NCBI GenBank assembly: GCA_921293015.1
Contig: OV121089.1
Location: 47,563,220 to 47,627,219 of the forward strand
From: Phorcus lineatus
Lineage: Eukaryota; Mollusca; Gastropoda; Trochida; Trochidae
Reading direction: 5' to 3'
Length of the DNA stretch: 64,000 nt
Numbering within the stretch: position 1 is the stretch's first letter; every line of letters starts with the position of its first letter. The translations under genes and the position numbers were made by a program. Below, one piece after another: positions 20,961 through 33,285 of this stretch. The notes under the pieces are model-generated. The model made no database searches and was not told where the DNA came from. It saw only the letters and a list, made by a program, of their open reading frames with translations.

Positions 20961-23456
20961 TTCTGTCCATTTATGCAGAATTATAACTATGTTTAGATGT
21001 AATGGCCATGGTTTTAAGATATATGGCCATATATATACCAATAAAATCTGTCTGTCTGGAATAGTTTGATAAACAGATTGTACTCCAAGAAACTCAAATT
21101 TATTCACAGATATAAGGTCTTTTCTCAATTATTCTTGAAAGAAGGACTTGAAAGTATATCATCTTGCTAACCTCTTATCATACATGATAATTCTTCCTTC
21201 CATTTAATACTAAGTCATTAATCAGTTTAATTAAAAAAATTAGTATTAAATATCTAATATAGGCATGGCAGGGTGGCCATCCTCAAATCCCACCTGTTTT
21301 ATCACCAGAAACCATTAATGGTAGGAATCTCAAATCTTGAAAATATCATCTTTGCTGAAATGAGACTATGATAATTACTTTTTTTTATAATGGTGATATA
21401 AAACTTGCTTCCAGCTGTAAACCCTATTTGGGCATGATATAATTTGTTCATAAACTTTGAAATGAGCCCAATTGCATCAAAAATAAAAAAGATAAAACCC
21501 AATACTTCCTTCTTCTGATGAAGTTTATTCATGTTTTCCATATTAGAGGATAAATCCTTGAAAGAATGATGAGCCTATGGTTCTTTTTCCTTTTCTTTTT
21601 CTCAATTTTCTCATAATCATTGATATTTTTCAATATCATCATGAATCTTATTCATTTTTTTATGTGATTTGACCCAATTCTAAGTGCCTGTTGACTCCTG
21701 TATGTAGCTCAACAGCTTATCAGCTTTAAATGACTTTTTTTAATGCAGGAATTAATTATCTAAATGGTATTAAATTGCATCACATCTGAATACGTTCACA
21801 TGTCATCAGGATCTCGGCGCCTTCTGTTTCAAATATATCACCACAAGCTGGTTTAATCAACAAACATTAATATATTTGCCTTATAACACAAGTGTTGTTA
21901 TATCACATATCAGAAGATACAAGAATGAGGTTTGATTTGATATAATAAAATTCTTCAACAGAGTTTAGCAATCGGCCTTCTTCAGTCTGTTTATTATCCA
22001 CTCAATGTATTCAAGCCCAATAGCTGACACAGAGTGCACCGTACAAATATTGAAATGATTCCTTTGGATCAATGAATATGTGTCCACTGGAACACTAGCT
22101 AAATGACTAAATTGACAAGATAAAAAGGGATGTAGGATATTGATACTCAAGATTTGAGGAAAAATAGGATTTTAACCTTATCATATATCTTCTCTAATGT
22201 TTTGTAGAAAGAAAATGATGTAGGGGCTAGAATGAGAGAGCAAAACCACAAATACCGTTTTTATTACTTTGAGTTAATCATTTTGTGTAAAGCTGTTAGC
22301 AGTTGATGATGTTTTCTCAGTGTGGTTAATTGAGAGTTAACTCCCTTGTGTTTATCCTCCAGGTTAGGCAGAGGAGGTCCTTTGATCAGAGTAAAACGGT
22401 TTAGTTTCAGGTAAGTCAAATTTCAACAAATACTTTAAGGTATGGTCACTGAGTCACTGTCCGGACCTCATTGACCATAGTCCATACTGCATCAGAGAGA
22501 GGGATTGTGAAAGAACAGTAGGTCCTATTATTCCTAGCCTGGCCTAGGTCAAAAATTGATCTTGCCTTCATTATTGCTTTATCGATATCCTGACAGTCGT
22601 GTAATTTACAGTAATGTTCGAGGAAATGTACATGTACTGTAGGTTTAGTCATTTAGCTTTAAAACAATCCACGTTACGAAGATGTTTTATGTATGATCCA
22701 TAGAAATATTGAAGAAATGCCAAAATTGATTCACAATGGACCAATATTAATTTTGCAACCTGTCCAATAATTTATGTTATGTATATTGATTAGAAATAGT
22801 CACAGGCTCGTTTTTAAGGACTCTAAAAGACATGATGCTCTAAACAGGTAATGTTGGGGAAAATGTAGTTCAACTAGATAAACATGTATCCATATTCCCG
22901 CCTTCAGGCCTACATTGACACCTTGAAAGCTTGGTATGTATGTGTCTGCATGCTGGAAAATGATTTCTTAATTGGTGTTGTTATGAGAGGAGAGGAAATG
23001 AAATGTACGATTGGTGAGAATAACAAGCCATTAGACTGAATATAGAATTATGTCAGTTACATTGTAACAGTTAATGTTGCCATTATTTGGGGTCAGACTT
23101 TATACAGCCACATACTTGATTTGCAAATTTTTCGGAACTTAAGTCAGATGTAAATCAAATAACATTTTTCATTTTAAAGAAACATAGATTTTCAACTTGT
23201 AACATTTAATTTTATTTTTTTAAAGCTACCAAATATGATATGATGTTTTTCAACAGTTTGAACTTATTTTGACATCATCTTAATAGGACTTCTTGTTTCT
23301 GAAGACAAAGTCTTGAGAATGAGATTAAGGAGCACTGCACAATCTAATTAAAGTTAAATCATCAATTCGACTAGTTTGGATTGACACTTGTCACCTATTA
23401 CTTTACCAATTACTATAGTGTGTTTAAATTTATGAAAGTATTATTGAAGTTCAAAC
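20961..23456. other. non-coding, no gene seen
   Basis: AT-rich. Short ORFs such as 22446-22652 on the minus strand have no recognisable motif. No repeat boundaries were recognised. Confidence 0.45.
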
Positions 23457-23644
23457 CCCAGCAGGAAATCTAACGTTGACACCATGTCGCCTAGCAACAT
23501 TGAAATAATGTTGAGATTTGATTGGATTTGAAATTTGAAGGTCAGGAAACTAACATTGTTTCGACGTTGAACATTGGTTGATCGAAATCCTGACTTGAAA
23601 TCAACCAAATTTAGACCTTAAAATCACGTCAGATGCCTGCTGGG
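23457..23644. mobile_element. 188-bp MITE (ends CCCAGCAGG)
   Basis: The left end CCCAGCAGGAAATCTAACGT and the right end, reverse-complemented, CCCAGCAGGCATCTGACGTG match imperfectly. The interior holds several AACGTTGA/TCAACGTT-like words. No target duplication is clear. Confidence 0.6.
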
Positions 23645-24214
23645 AACATCACTTTTCTTAGTTACATTGCAAAGATACTACTTCTGCACAAATATATGTA
23701 TGTTTTGCAGATGTTCATTTAAATAGAGGGAAATTAAATCTGTAGCCATCTTAATCGATAAGCTGAAGTGCCTGAGAGAGAAGGAATCTGATTGGTTAAT
23801 GGTCAGCCCTAGCAACTGACTTGCTGTTAATTTTGGAGACTGAGCTCTATAGGATTTTTTCAGATCATTGATGGGTGAAAAGTGACAAGAAGAGGAGACA
23901 GAAATAGGGGACACGGGGTTAGGACATCATCAACTTAAAACCCCATTGGTATAAGCTTAGTTCCCTGTATACAACAGATTGCTCTCTAGAGTCACTAGAA
24001 TATGCATGCCAATTTCTTTAGCTGATTGCCCTTTCAGCCATCATGAACTAGAGAGTGTATGTTTTCAACAATTGTTTTGATTTCCAATAATGTTTTGTTG
24101 TAATGTTGGAAGGCTTCATATAAAGTAAAAGTCAAATTCATTTATTCCAATATAATTTTCTTTTTAATACAAAAGAATGAGGTCTATGTGTATGTAATTC
24201 ATTCTCAAGCCCCC
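23645..24214. other. non-coding, no gene seen
   Basis: No recognised gene or repeat. It lies upstream of ZNF-C and may hold its unplaced 5' exon. Confidence 0.4.
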
Positions 24215-24540
24215 GGGGGTAGGATAGTGCAGTGGTTAGCGCATTTGGCTTCTGATCATGAAGAGATCATGATGGTTCATATTCTGCCAGGGGCTCATCA
24301 ACTTTGTCTGCAGTAGAGAACTGTTCTACACACAGTTAGGTTTGGGTGCAATGCTTCACTTAATTTCAGTACAGTACCACCCATGGTTCAATTGTTTCAA
24401 CTGATGCACACAGGTTTCACTTCACTGCATAGCCACAATGATGTTGTGGTCTTTCTCCTTTAAATAATACTAGCAGCCATGATATAAGTGAAGTGCTCTT
24501 GAAAGTGGCGTTAAACCCCAAATCACCTCATCTCACCTCA
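24215..24540 (+). mobile_element. tRNA-derived SINE, full-length but diverged
   Basis: Reads 5' to 3': GGATAGTGCAGTGGTTAGCG (A-box region), a decayed B box, CAACTTTGTCTGCAGTAGAG body, and a CACCTCATCTCACCTCA tail. More diverged than the copy at 27891, so probably older. It sits in the presumed intron just upstream of ZNF-C. Confidence 0.85.
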
Positions 24541-24668
24541 AAAACCCTAAAATGATCATTAGCAGTGAATGGACAGTTTATTCCTACAAATCATCACTGA
24601 CTTTACCCTCATGTAATGATATTTTGACAACTTTTATATTTTCTTATTTACAGAAGCATTGATGTACC

Positions 24669-26123
24669 ATGAGTCAAACAGAAGAGAAACCCTTCAAGTG
24701 CAGCGAGTGTGATAAAACATTTACCCAAGAAAGTAACCTGCAGAGACACTTGGAGACCCATAGCGGAGAGATCCTGTACACATGCAGTGAGTGCGGCCGG
24801 ATGTTCTCTGATTCACAAGGCGTACAGAAGCACATGCTGCTCCACACTGGGGAGACGCCTTACAGGTGCCTGGAATGTGGGAAATCTTTCCGAGACTTAA
24901 CTGGCCTGCACATACACTCCAAGATTCATGGAGAAGAAAGACCATTCAAGTGCAACCATTGTGGTAAAAGCTTTGCAGAATCATCTTACCTGAGGAAACA
25001 CAAAAGAATTCATGGTGGAGAAAGACCCTACAAGTGTAGTGTGTGTGCTAAGGCTTTCATTGCTTCTGGTACGTTGAGGACACACATGAGGATTCACACT
25101 GGGGAGAAACCGTACCAATGTGGTGGTTGTGGGAAATTATTTACAGCACTGAGTAACCTGTACGGACATCAGAAAGGTCATAGTAAAGAGAAACCATTCA
25201 AGTGTGGGGACTGCTGTAGAACATTTACCGATCAAGGAAGCCTGGACAAGCACATGAAGAGTCACACAGGAGGAAGGCGTCATGAGTGCAGGGAGTGTGG
25301 TAAATCTTATGCACTGGCAGCAAGTCTGCGAATGCACTTAAAAGCCCATGTCCGAGAGAGACCTTATAATTGTGGTGAGTGTGGAGAGACATTTTCATTG
25401 ACTTCTAACCTTCATGAGCACATGAGAACTCACACAGGAGAGAAACCATACAAATGCTGTGAATGCGATCAAACTTTCACGCAGTCGAGTGACCTGTTGG
25501 AGCACAAGGGAGTGCACATGGGGGAGGAGCCGTGGGTGTGTCGGGAGTGTGGGGCATCATTCCCACTGTCCAGTAAGCTTCAAACACACATGAGAAGTCA
25601 TGCTGAAATACGACCATATAAATGCAGTGAGTGTGGCAAAACATTTACTCAGTCATCTGACCTGGAGAAACATGAACAGATTCACACTGAGTTGCGACCA
25701 TTCGAGTGCGGAGAGTGCGGTAAAACATTTCCACAAGCTTTTGACTTACAGAGGCACATGATGACCCACACAGGAGAAAGACCCTTCATGTGCAGTGAGT
25801 GTGGTAAAGCATTTACTGAAAAGAGTATGCTGCAGAGGCATATGCGTATCCATACAGGAGAAAAACCTTTCAAGTGTAGACAGTGCAATAAGACATTTGC
25901 GCAATCTGCTGGTCGCATACGGCACATGAGAAGTCACACTGGAGAGAGACCTTACAAGTGTAGCGAGTGTGATATGTCCTTTATGGAATCTGGCAAGCTG
26001 AATAGACACATGTTGATCCACACTGGTGAGAGACCACACAAGTGTAGTGTGTGTGGTAAGGGGTTCACGGAAAGCTTTAAGCTGAAGCTACACTCGAAAA
26101 CACATGAGTCCACGAAAATATAG
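24669..26123 (+). CDS. ZNF-C, C2H2 zinc-finger protein (484 aa, 17 fingers)
   Basis: Probable DNA-binding protein made almost entirely of fingers: 17 tandem C2H2 units from residue 9 to the end, most with TGEKP/TGERP linkers and some diverged (GEERP, TELRP, SKEKP). All 17 keep both Cys and both His. Finger 15 has Arg where the conserved helix Leu should be. The acceptor TTTTCTTATTTACAG ends at 24653, leaving 15 bases before this ATG. An earlier ATG at 24662 is in another frame. The short N-terminus suggests that any effector domain would be on an upstream exon spliced in frame, or is absent. AATAAA at 26169-26174 is 46 bases past the stop. Confidence 0.92.
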   Translation: MSQTEEKPFKCSECDKTFTQESNLQRHLETHSGEILYTCSECGRMFSDSQGVQKHMLLHTGETPYRCLECGKSFRDLTGLHIHSKIHGEERPFKCNHCGKSFAESSYLRKHKRIHGGERPYKCSVCAKAFIASGTLRTHMRIHTGEKPYQCGGCGKLFTALSNLYGHQKGHSKEKPFKCGDCCRTFTDQGSLDKHMKSHTGGRRHECRECGKSYALAASLRMHLKAHVRERPYNCGECGETFSLTSNLHEHMRTHTGEKPYKCCECDQTFTQSSDLLEHKGVHMGEEPWVCRECGASFPLSSKLQTHMRSHAEIRPYKCSECGKTFTQSSDLEKHEQIHTELRPFECGECGKTFPQAFDLQRHMMTHTGERPFMCSECGKAFTEKSMLQRHMRIHTGEKPFKCRQCNKTFAQSAGRIRHMRSHTGERPYKCSECDMSFMESGKLNRHMLIHTGERPHKCSVCGKGFTESFKLKLHSKTHESTKI

Positions 26124-26168
26124 TGCATTTATTATATATATTGTTATTAGTTTCAACTGAAGATACAC

Positions 26169-26174
26169 AATAAA
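26169..26174 (+). terminator. polyadenylation signal of ZNF-C
   Basis: AATAAA 46 bases after the stop codon, in an AT-rich stretch. Confidence 0.6.
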
Positions 26175-26881
26175 ATATATATCAAAAACTATTCTAAGAT
26201 ATCTGTTTTGTCTTTAACATGAATGTAACTGATGAGCTCACAACAGTTGTAATAATGACAATATCAAAGTGCTGCTGGAATTGATGGAAACAGATTTTGA
26301 TAGATTTATCATAACTTCTTTAAGGAGCATTTTCACTTTTTGCATTTTTTTTCTCTCCAGATTTGTCATAGTTTGATGAACAAGGCATCAGTTGCCATCA
26401 ATAATTTTGACCACAGACAAACAACTTATACATTTAGATGTCTTTATTGTCCCCCGCCGCAACGCGGAACGGGGGACTATGAATTCAGCGGCGTCTGTCC
26501 GTACGTCTGGATTCTTGTTAACGCGATAACTCATGAAGCTTAGCACCAAGAGTGGTCATATTTGGTGACAGCTTTCAATGGAGGAAGACTCAGACGCCAG
26601 TCGACTTTGATGACCTTGACTTCATTTTCAAGGTCACCACGACAAACTCTTGAAGCTTAGCACCAAGAGTGTTCATATTTGGTGACAGCTTTTAATGGAG
26701 GAAGTCTCAGACGCCAGTCGACTTTGGTGACCTTGACGTCATTTTCAAGGTCACCACAACACTGACTACGTCCAGATTCTTGTTAACGCGATAACTCATG
26801 AAGCTTAGCAGCTAGAGTGGTCATATTTGGTGACAACTTTCAATGGAGGAAGACTCAGACGCCAGTCGACTTTGGTCACCT

Positions 26882-27793
26882 CAGTCTCATTGAAATTAAA
26901 TCTACATGCTCCACTCCATTACGCGTGTAGGTCTCACCAGGCTCCGTTACGTGAGCCGTCAGGTTTGCCTCTGACATAGTTCAAATCAGCCAATCAGCGA
27001 ATTCGCCCCGTAATCTATGGTCCTGGTGAATTGCATTTCGCTTGTACGCTTTTCAGATCTCGGAAACCAAAACCTTCCGACTGTTTTCCGAATGTCGAAC
27101 TGCCTGAAAACCCGAATTAATGTAATTTATGTACATTCGATTTACCCTAGCTCGGTTTGTTGGACAAACAAGTCAAATCGAAAGCTATGAAGTTATCTTT
27201 CGCAATGTAATCTCTGCATTCCTCAACGTTATCCTTTAGTAGACCGTAACAATTCAATGCTTATTCTGGAAACAGATACGTTGAATAAACGTTTCGTATT
27301 TTAGTTTGTGGTAATCATTGAATAATATTAAATTTCGTGAAACAAATTAACCATAAACATGCTGAGAAACAAAAACAACCAAAACATGTACAAATACCAA
27401 TACTAGGTTTCTAAATAATTATATATTAGTCGTATGCGACGTTGATATGCTAATGAGACTGACCGTCGTTTCGTCAAAGACTGAAATGTTATAACTAAAT
27501 CTGCTGGCGTAAATGGTATTAATAGACATGTGCAAATGACTTCAACTTGTTCTCTGTAAATTGGAAAATTTATAAGAGTTTCAACTTCTACTTTCGTCTA
27601 CTCAAGCAATCTCTTTGAAGGCCACCAAGAGATGCGCATTGTGATTGCTAGAAAGTATCTGCGGCAGGCCAATGAGATTTAGAGGTCAAACAGAAGCAAA
27701 GGTTAACCTGACGGCTTGAGTAAGGGAGCCTAGTGAGATCTATTATCTGCGTAACGTAGTGCAGCAATATTAGATTTTATTTTAATGAGATTG
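26882..27793. mobile_element. 912-bp TIR element with perfect 9-bp target duplication
   Basis: TGGTCACCT flanks it at 26873-26881 and 27794-27802, inside a unit of the host repeat. The ends read CAGTCTCATTGAAATTAAAT and, reverse-complemented, CAATCTCATTAAAATAAAAT. Similarity of the arms continues imperfectly for about 100 bp (shared GAGCCGTCAGGTT on the left and AAGCCGTCAGGTT on the right arm). It has no ORF of note and is related in its ends to 2986-3419. Confidence 0.85.
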
Positions 27794-27890
27794 TGGTCAC
27801 CTTGACCTTATTTTCAAGGTCACCACGACAAACTCGTGAACCTTAGCACCTAGAGTATTCATATTTGGTGACAGCTTTCAATGGAGCAGG

Positions 27891-28209
27891 GGGGTTGGGA
27901 TAGCGCAGTGGTTAGCGCGTTCGGCTATGGATCAGAAGGTCCGTGGTTCGAATCCCGCCAGGAGCTCGGCAACTTTGTCTGCAGTAGAGAACTGTTCTAC
28001 GCGCAGTCAGGTTTGGGTGCAATGCCACACTGAAATTCAGCACAGTACCACCCATGGTTTGCTAGTTCCAGCCGATGCTCGCAGGTTTCACCGCAATGCA
28101 TAGCCACAATTGTGTTGCGGGCTTTCTCCCTGCAATAATACTAGCAGCCGCGATATAAGTGAAATAATCTTGAAAGCGGCGTTAAACACCAACTCACCTC
28201 ACCTCACCT
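27891..28209 (+). mobile_element. tRNA-derived SINE, best-preserved copy, with 12-bp target duplication
   Basis: CAATGGAGCAGG flanks it at 27879-27890 and 28210-28221, within the host repeat. Head: GGGATAGCGCAGTGGTTAGC (A box TAGCGCAGTGG) and GTGGTTCGAATCCCGCC (B box). Both Pol III promoter boxes are intact. The body is about 240 bp and the tail is three CACCT units. This is the copy to use as a family reference. Confidence 0.93.
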
Positions 28210-28847
28210 CAATGGAGCAGGAATCAGACGCCAGTTGACGTTGGTGACCTTGACGTCATTTTCAAGGTCACCACGACACTACGTTGTCCAGATTCTTGTT
28301 AATGCGATAAAGCTTAGCACCTAGAGTGGTCATATTTGGTGAAAGCTTTCAATGGAGGAAGACTCTGAAGCCAGTTGACATTGGTGACCATGACATCATT
28401 TTCAAGGTCACTACGACACTTTGACCAATTTCTAATACATTGTTAACGTGCACCTAGTGTTCATATTTGGTGACAGCTTTCAATGGCGGAAGACTCAGAC
28501 GCAAGTCGACATTGGTGACCCTGACCTCAATTTCATGGTCACCATGACACTTTGACCACTGTAATACATTGTTAACGCGATAATATTAATTATGCCAAAT
28601 ATCTCATAACGGCGGGGGACATTGCCATGTTTATGGCAAACACTTGTTCTTATTTATTCGATACATTTCAAACAAAGATGACAGAAGACAAAGGCTACAT
28701 TCCAAATAATTTTTTGTACCATATTCAGCAAAACTTCTACTTCAAAGGCTTGTGAGAAACTATAATTAGATATTACATTGCGCTGAATGCACAATCCGGA
28801 TTATCCTCTTTTAACAACACATCAATCAACCCGTGTCTGTTTAATTC

Positions 28848-30060
28848 CTGCGTTACACCCAGGTCGTTCTCACTACGTCCTCCTCCGTCAAAAATGAAAA
28901 GCAAAACGGCCTCGGACGGGATGGAAAGCAGTAATGATTGTATATATTTTATCAAATTATGACGCCAGTTCGTTCATACTCAGTCCTCAGCACGTTCATC
29001 TAGTATTTACCACGTCTTCAGGCAGTATCTAACACGTTTAGATTGGAGAGTATTGCCCGGTCGCCTCGTTTTCAGGACGTCTTCAGCCAGTTCAGTTCCG
29101 TTCTTAGACAGTTCATATCCGTTCTAAACTAGACAAATCTCGTTCTTGATACGCACAATTCCGTCCTAGCTGCGACCAACTCGTTTTGAGACAGTTCTTT
29201 CTGTTTTCACTACGTCCTGATTCCGTTCTCAGTGCGTCTTAATTGTAAAATCGTCCAGTTCACGCCCGTTTTCTATAAATACACAACTCGTCCTTGCCCG
29301 TTCTCATTTGCGTTCTAAATTTCAAGGTGAAAACATCATGCCGCCAAAGAAGAAGAAGTATGGTCAGAGGAAGGAAAACGTTGTTCACAGGAAAATTAAT
29401 CAAATACCAGATCCACTAGCCCTGTAGAAGCCATAGTGGTCGAGGTCCTCACCCAACATGTTCTTGTTCTTTCTCTCTGTTCTTGAGCAAACAACACTTC
29501 ACATTGTTTCTCTGCTTCTATCACAAACTTCATACCGAACTGCAAACGTAGTAAGAACTGTGTGAGAATTTTGCAAACGTACTAAGAACGAGTAGAATGC
29601 AATGAGGACCTTATTAGAAGTTTTATGACTGTGTAAGAACATACTACAAACTGTATCAGAACATTTTTAATATTTTACACTTATTAAAACGTACGAACAA
29701 CTAACTATGGTCGTACTGAGAACGAGTTAGACCTGACTATGGACGGGGTGGAAACTCTGCACAAACGTATTGCAATCGATTCCAGACTGCGCAACGTTCT
29801 TACTCGTCCTTACTCAAAGCGAAGTACGGCAATCCCATTTTCAGTACGTTCGTATTCCGTCCAATTTCAGGAAGGGGAGAACGTTCAACATGTCAAACGT
29901 TCTTGAGCACCTTCCCGTTATTAGCACGTCCGAGCCAGTTCATAAAGTTCCTAAACAGTTGCCACAACGTCCATTTCGTCCTCAGACAGTTCTCAGACAG
30001 TTCGAGCCCGTTCTGAAAAAAAACCCCAAGAACGTACTGAGAACAGGCTTGGTGTAAAGG
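28848..30060. mobile_element. 1.2-kb TIR element built of GTTCTCAGTACGTTC-like subrepeats
   Basis: Left end GTTACACCCAGGTCGTTCTC, then ACTACGTCC; right end, reverse-complemented, TTTACACCAAGCCTGTTCTC, then AGTACGTTC. Through most of its length short words such as CGTTCTNAG, CAGTTC and ACGTCC recur in both orientations. Near the centre is a TATAAATA at about 29272 and a 29-codon ORF (29338-29427) starting MPPKKKKYGQRKENVVHRK, a basic, possibly nuclear-localising leader. No transposase core is recognised and no target duplication found. I do not know its family. Confidence 0.6.
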
Positions 30061-30686
30061 GGGTATAAGTTATCCAAACTCTGCTGCTGTATAAAGCGGA
30101 GAGTACAGGATGTCAACATTTAGGGGTAACCCGGAATATCAGTTTCCTTTTTTCATAACTCTTACGTTCAAATACGATCGAAAGTCGACGTCCGGGGGTT
30201 ACGTCATGACCACTCATTTACAAAGAAAAGTGAATAATTTCTAATAGCTACATTAACTTATATAGAACAACATATTCATCGCGGCATTACCAAACCCATT
30301 CTGGATTATTTAAATATGTATATTACTTCATATGTATTTGAATCATCTGACAGAAACGACTACCCGTAATACAGATCTAAAATGTCATTATCTAATTCAT
30401 TTCTTTTCAGCAGAGATTCAAATTTACCGATTTAGTTTACTTGCACGAATTTATAGGTAATAAATCCCGCATTTTGATTGTTTGAGGTGGAACGGATTAT
30501 TCATGTATTTTAATTCTACACATTATTTTAGCTTTATTATTTTAGCTATATTATGGCTCATTTTTTTCAAATAATGTACACCCGCCTTCGAGATGAAAGC
30601 AGTGGTTTTAAAAAGTGATAGGTTCGAGAGACATATAACTGATAGCTAGCCCAGCCCGACTTGCAACTCGCACGTCATCACTTTAT
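30061..30686. other. upstream flank of ZNF-D, no gene seen
   Basis: Contains isolated CRE-like words (TTACGTCATGAC near 30199; CACGTCATCA at 30671). Nothing else is recognised. Confidence 0.4.
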
Positions 30687-30694
30687 TATATAAA
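30687..30694 (+). promoter_or_regulatory. candidate TATA box for ZNF-D
   Basis: TATATAAA, preceded at 30671-30680 by CACGTCATCA, a CRE-like half site. It lies about 120 bases upstream of a strong donor. Confidence 0.45.
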
Positions 30695-30719
30695 TATATT
30701 TATTCAGATGTCGACGCAG

Positions 30720-30815
30720 TGCTGAATCTACTTGCAGGGACAGTAGCAATAGCCTAGTCGTACGTTTTTGGAGAGATTTTTCCTTCAGATTTTCGCCAAG
30801 TAACTTAAGTTTATG
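30720..30815 (+). other. candidate non-coding first exon of ZNF-D
   Basis: From the expected start about 30 bases past the TATA motif to a consensus donor, TTATG/GTAAGTG, at 30815/30816. It would splice to an acceptor such as CATCTGTTTTCAG (ends 32787) or TATTTTCAG (ends 33183). The choice cannot be made from sequence alone. Confidence 0.45.
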
Positions 30816-31057
30816 GTAAGTGTATTATTTTCAGAGGGTCAAAACAACCAAATGAGGAAATAATCAAAACCACTTTTGGCCATTTTGGTGTGAACACCTT
30901 TAAATCATTCAAGGAAAGGAAATTGAATCTCAAAGCTTAATTTATCGATTCATCCGTCCGTTTTAAAACTGCTTCGTTATATAAAAAGCTCAGTCCTGCA
31001 AATGGAAATCAATGTGTGGGATCATTTTGTTAATCGAAAAAACGTGCAATTTCCACT

Positions 31058-31514
31058 TTAAAGAGCCACTCCGTGAGCTGTTGGGGCCATATATGTGCCA
31101 AACTAAATCAATGGTGTCATTTGATCGCGAAGTATCGACTGCTACCAAAAAGACACATTTCAAAAGCTCATTGTTTTTTTACATTGACAATATGGAGGTA
31201 GAACGTCGCAATTATGATCGAAAACCGGACAATGGCGCGCGTGAAATTGTCAAACGTAATTTTGGAAACTTATCTAAAACAGCCAGGAGGGCAGTTAGTA
31301 GTTGATAGTGTTTGTTAGGTTATATAACTAGTATCCATGTATATTGGACGTGATATCTACACCTCTGTGCATTTATAAGGCTGTTAAAATTGTCAAAAAT
31401 TTGTCTTTTGGACATGAAAAGTTAAGATGATTTGATTTCATATCACCACACATGACATTTAGGTTCGTATCAAAGGTAAATAATATGTTATGAAAATCAT
31501 GGAATGGCTCTTAA
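31058..31514. mobile_element. TIR element, family 1 copy 2
   Basis: TTAAAGAGCCACTCCGTGAG at the left and ATCATGGAATGGCTCTTAA at the right. Full-length, with a short deletion in the TTTTTAGATTTTCATGG region. It lies in the inferred first intron of ZNF-D. Confidence 0.85.
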
Positions 31515-33285
31515 GATATATCACTAGCTAGATATAGTGTTTACTAGAAATTTGCGTGTTAATACTGACATTACATTATTTCAGTTTTTACTTATATTTA
31601 CAGCATGTAGTAAATGCATGGATGATTTCGGGATCCGGTGAATTCGTTCCTGAAACGATCTCGATCGTAGGTTACTCACAATTTAATTTAGGTAGCTTAA
31701 TTCGGGCGTGGTGAGCTCTTCACTCCTTTTGGATTAGTCCTTTTGAATGAACAATCAGTATTATATTTATCTTTTTTTCCATGAATTATTTGATATTGAA
31801 TATAAACAGCTCGTAAATTAATTTTTGAAAAGTATTCGTGTACGAAAGATATCGAATATAACCGTTTACGGTAACTATCAATTTGTGCATAACAAATCTC
31901 GACATGTGCCTTCTCGCGAGTTGAAACGCGTTCATATTAGCATATTCACATGAAGTTATCGAGTTAATTCTTTGTCCGCTATTATCTTCAAGAAAGAGGA
32001 TAACACAATTGCGGTGAGTAGATAAGGAGATGTTATGCAAGATTAAATTCATGCACCCTAAATTCATTAAATTAACAAAACAGATTAGATTGCTAGACTG
32101 AATTAGATCTTTTGAGTTTGAAGTATGAAAAGCTTCGTTGAAACGTTGGGTGCTGGAGGCAACTAAAGTCGGGTTCAACATAAGAGAATATGTTTAGAAA
32201 AACAACTGCTGAGAGAATTAATTAAATAGGTAATGTTCCTTTCTAATGAGAGGAGTTCCTGTAAGAAAACAATATTTTTCACTGGGGCCCTGATCGATAG
32301 TGACAAAAGAGTGAAGGTAAGAATTCACATTTTAAATGGGATCGTTGAATAGTGGATATAATATATGAGTATTCATAACATACAATGTTTGCGACACAAG
32401 TGTTCAAATATTACTGTTTCCCTAGCGAGAACCGTCAATATGCTGATATTTGGGCCCAAGTGTCAAGAACATAATATGTCGTTGACAAAAATATGATACT
32501 CGAGCTTTTTTTTACTATTAAAGTCTCAAAATTAAAGAAAATTAAAAAAATCAACCTCCAGATATAAGGAGATTCCCTGCAGTCGTCACACAATTTATTA
32601 GGAGAACTGTGATGTCAAAGCGTTGTTCATGACATGACATCACATTGAAAAAGTGATATTTTGTTCTGTTGTGTTGTTTTGTTGTGAAAAATTGTGAACC
32701 CCAATATGATTGTCCATTTAGGCTATAATACATGTTATTTTTTATTCATTTTATTGTCTTTCTAAATTTTTTATCATCTGTTTTCAGCTGAAAAGCAAAA
32801 GTAGAAGAATCCATTCACTGCAGTTCAAGTTTTCTGGGATTGCACTATGATGAACATTGGGGAATATCTTGCCACATGAGAATTGTTAGCAATACTCCCT
32901 TATGATGATTATTATATGATAGTTTAGAGGAGAATATCACCATGATAATATTCATTGAAACTCTATATTTGAAAGGAATGTGCCATTTATTCCTTCATGC
33001 TATTCTTGCATAAGTAAAATTCATTCACTAATCTGTTAATTATATTTAAAGTAATGTTATTTTGATTACTCTATACTGAACGATGTTTAACAATTTATGA
33101 ACAAGATGTGTCACTCTAAGTTCAATAGTTCAGAAATTGTAAAGATAAGAGAATAGGGAAAGAATCATTAACAGTATTTTCAGTGTGTTCAGGATAAGTA
33201 ATTTAGGCACATTAACTGTAAAACATGTAACTTGAAAGTCACGTTTGAGTGAAAAAACCCACTGACACGTTATAGTTGTTAGAAG
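31515..33285 (+). other. inferred ZNF-D intron and 5'UTR
   Basis: No coding sequence recognised. The minus-strand ORF at 31786-32181 (131 codons) has no recognisable domain. Candidate acceptors end at 32787 and 33183. Confidence 0.4.

Larger units (their letters stand above)
26449..28622. repeat. composite repeat with inverted ends and internal about 130-bp units
   Basis: Begins TGTCCCCCGCCG and ends GGCGGGGGACA, an inverted pair. Inside, a unit recurs in direct orientation, with markers AAGCTTAGCACC, GTCATATTTGGTGACAGC, AATGGAGGAAGACTCAGACG, CCAGTCGAC and TTTTCAAGGTCACCACGACA. I count about six to eight diverged units outside two later insertions. There is no protein. The structure is that of a non-autonomous element with a minisatellite core; its class is unknown to me. 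Confidence 0.7.

Noticed and set aside
27891..27965. Possible tRNA gene (intact A and B boxes)
   Set aside because: The tRNA-like part is fused to the SINE body and flanked by a target duplication; no full cloverleaf or 3' acceptor pairing is visible.
29770..30057. 95-codon ORF at the right end of the 1.2-kb TIR element
   Set aside because: It consists of the terminal subrepeats; no domain and no conserved partner on the left end.
31786..32181. 131-codon minus-strand ORF in the ZNF-D intron
   Set aside because: No recognisable motif, AT-rich amino-acid usage, no splice or promoter context. Kept only as a note.
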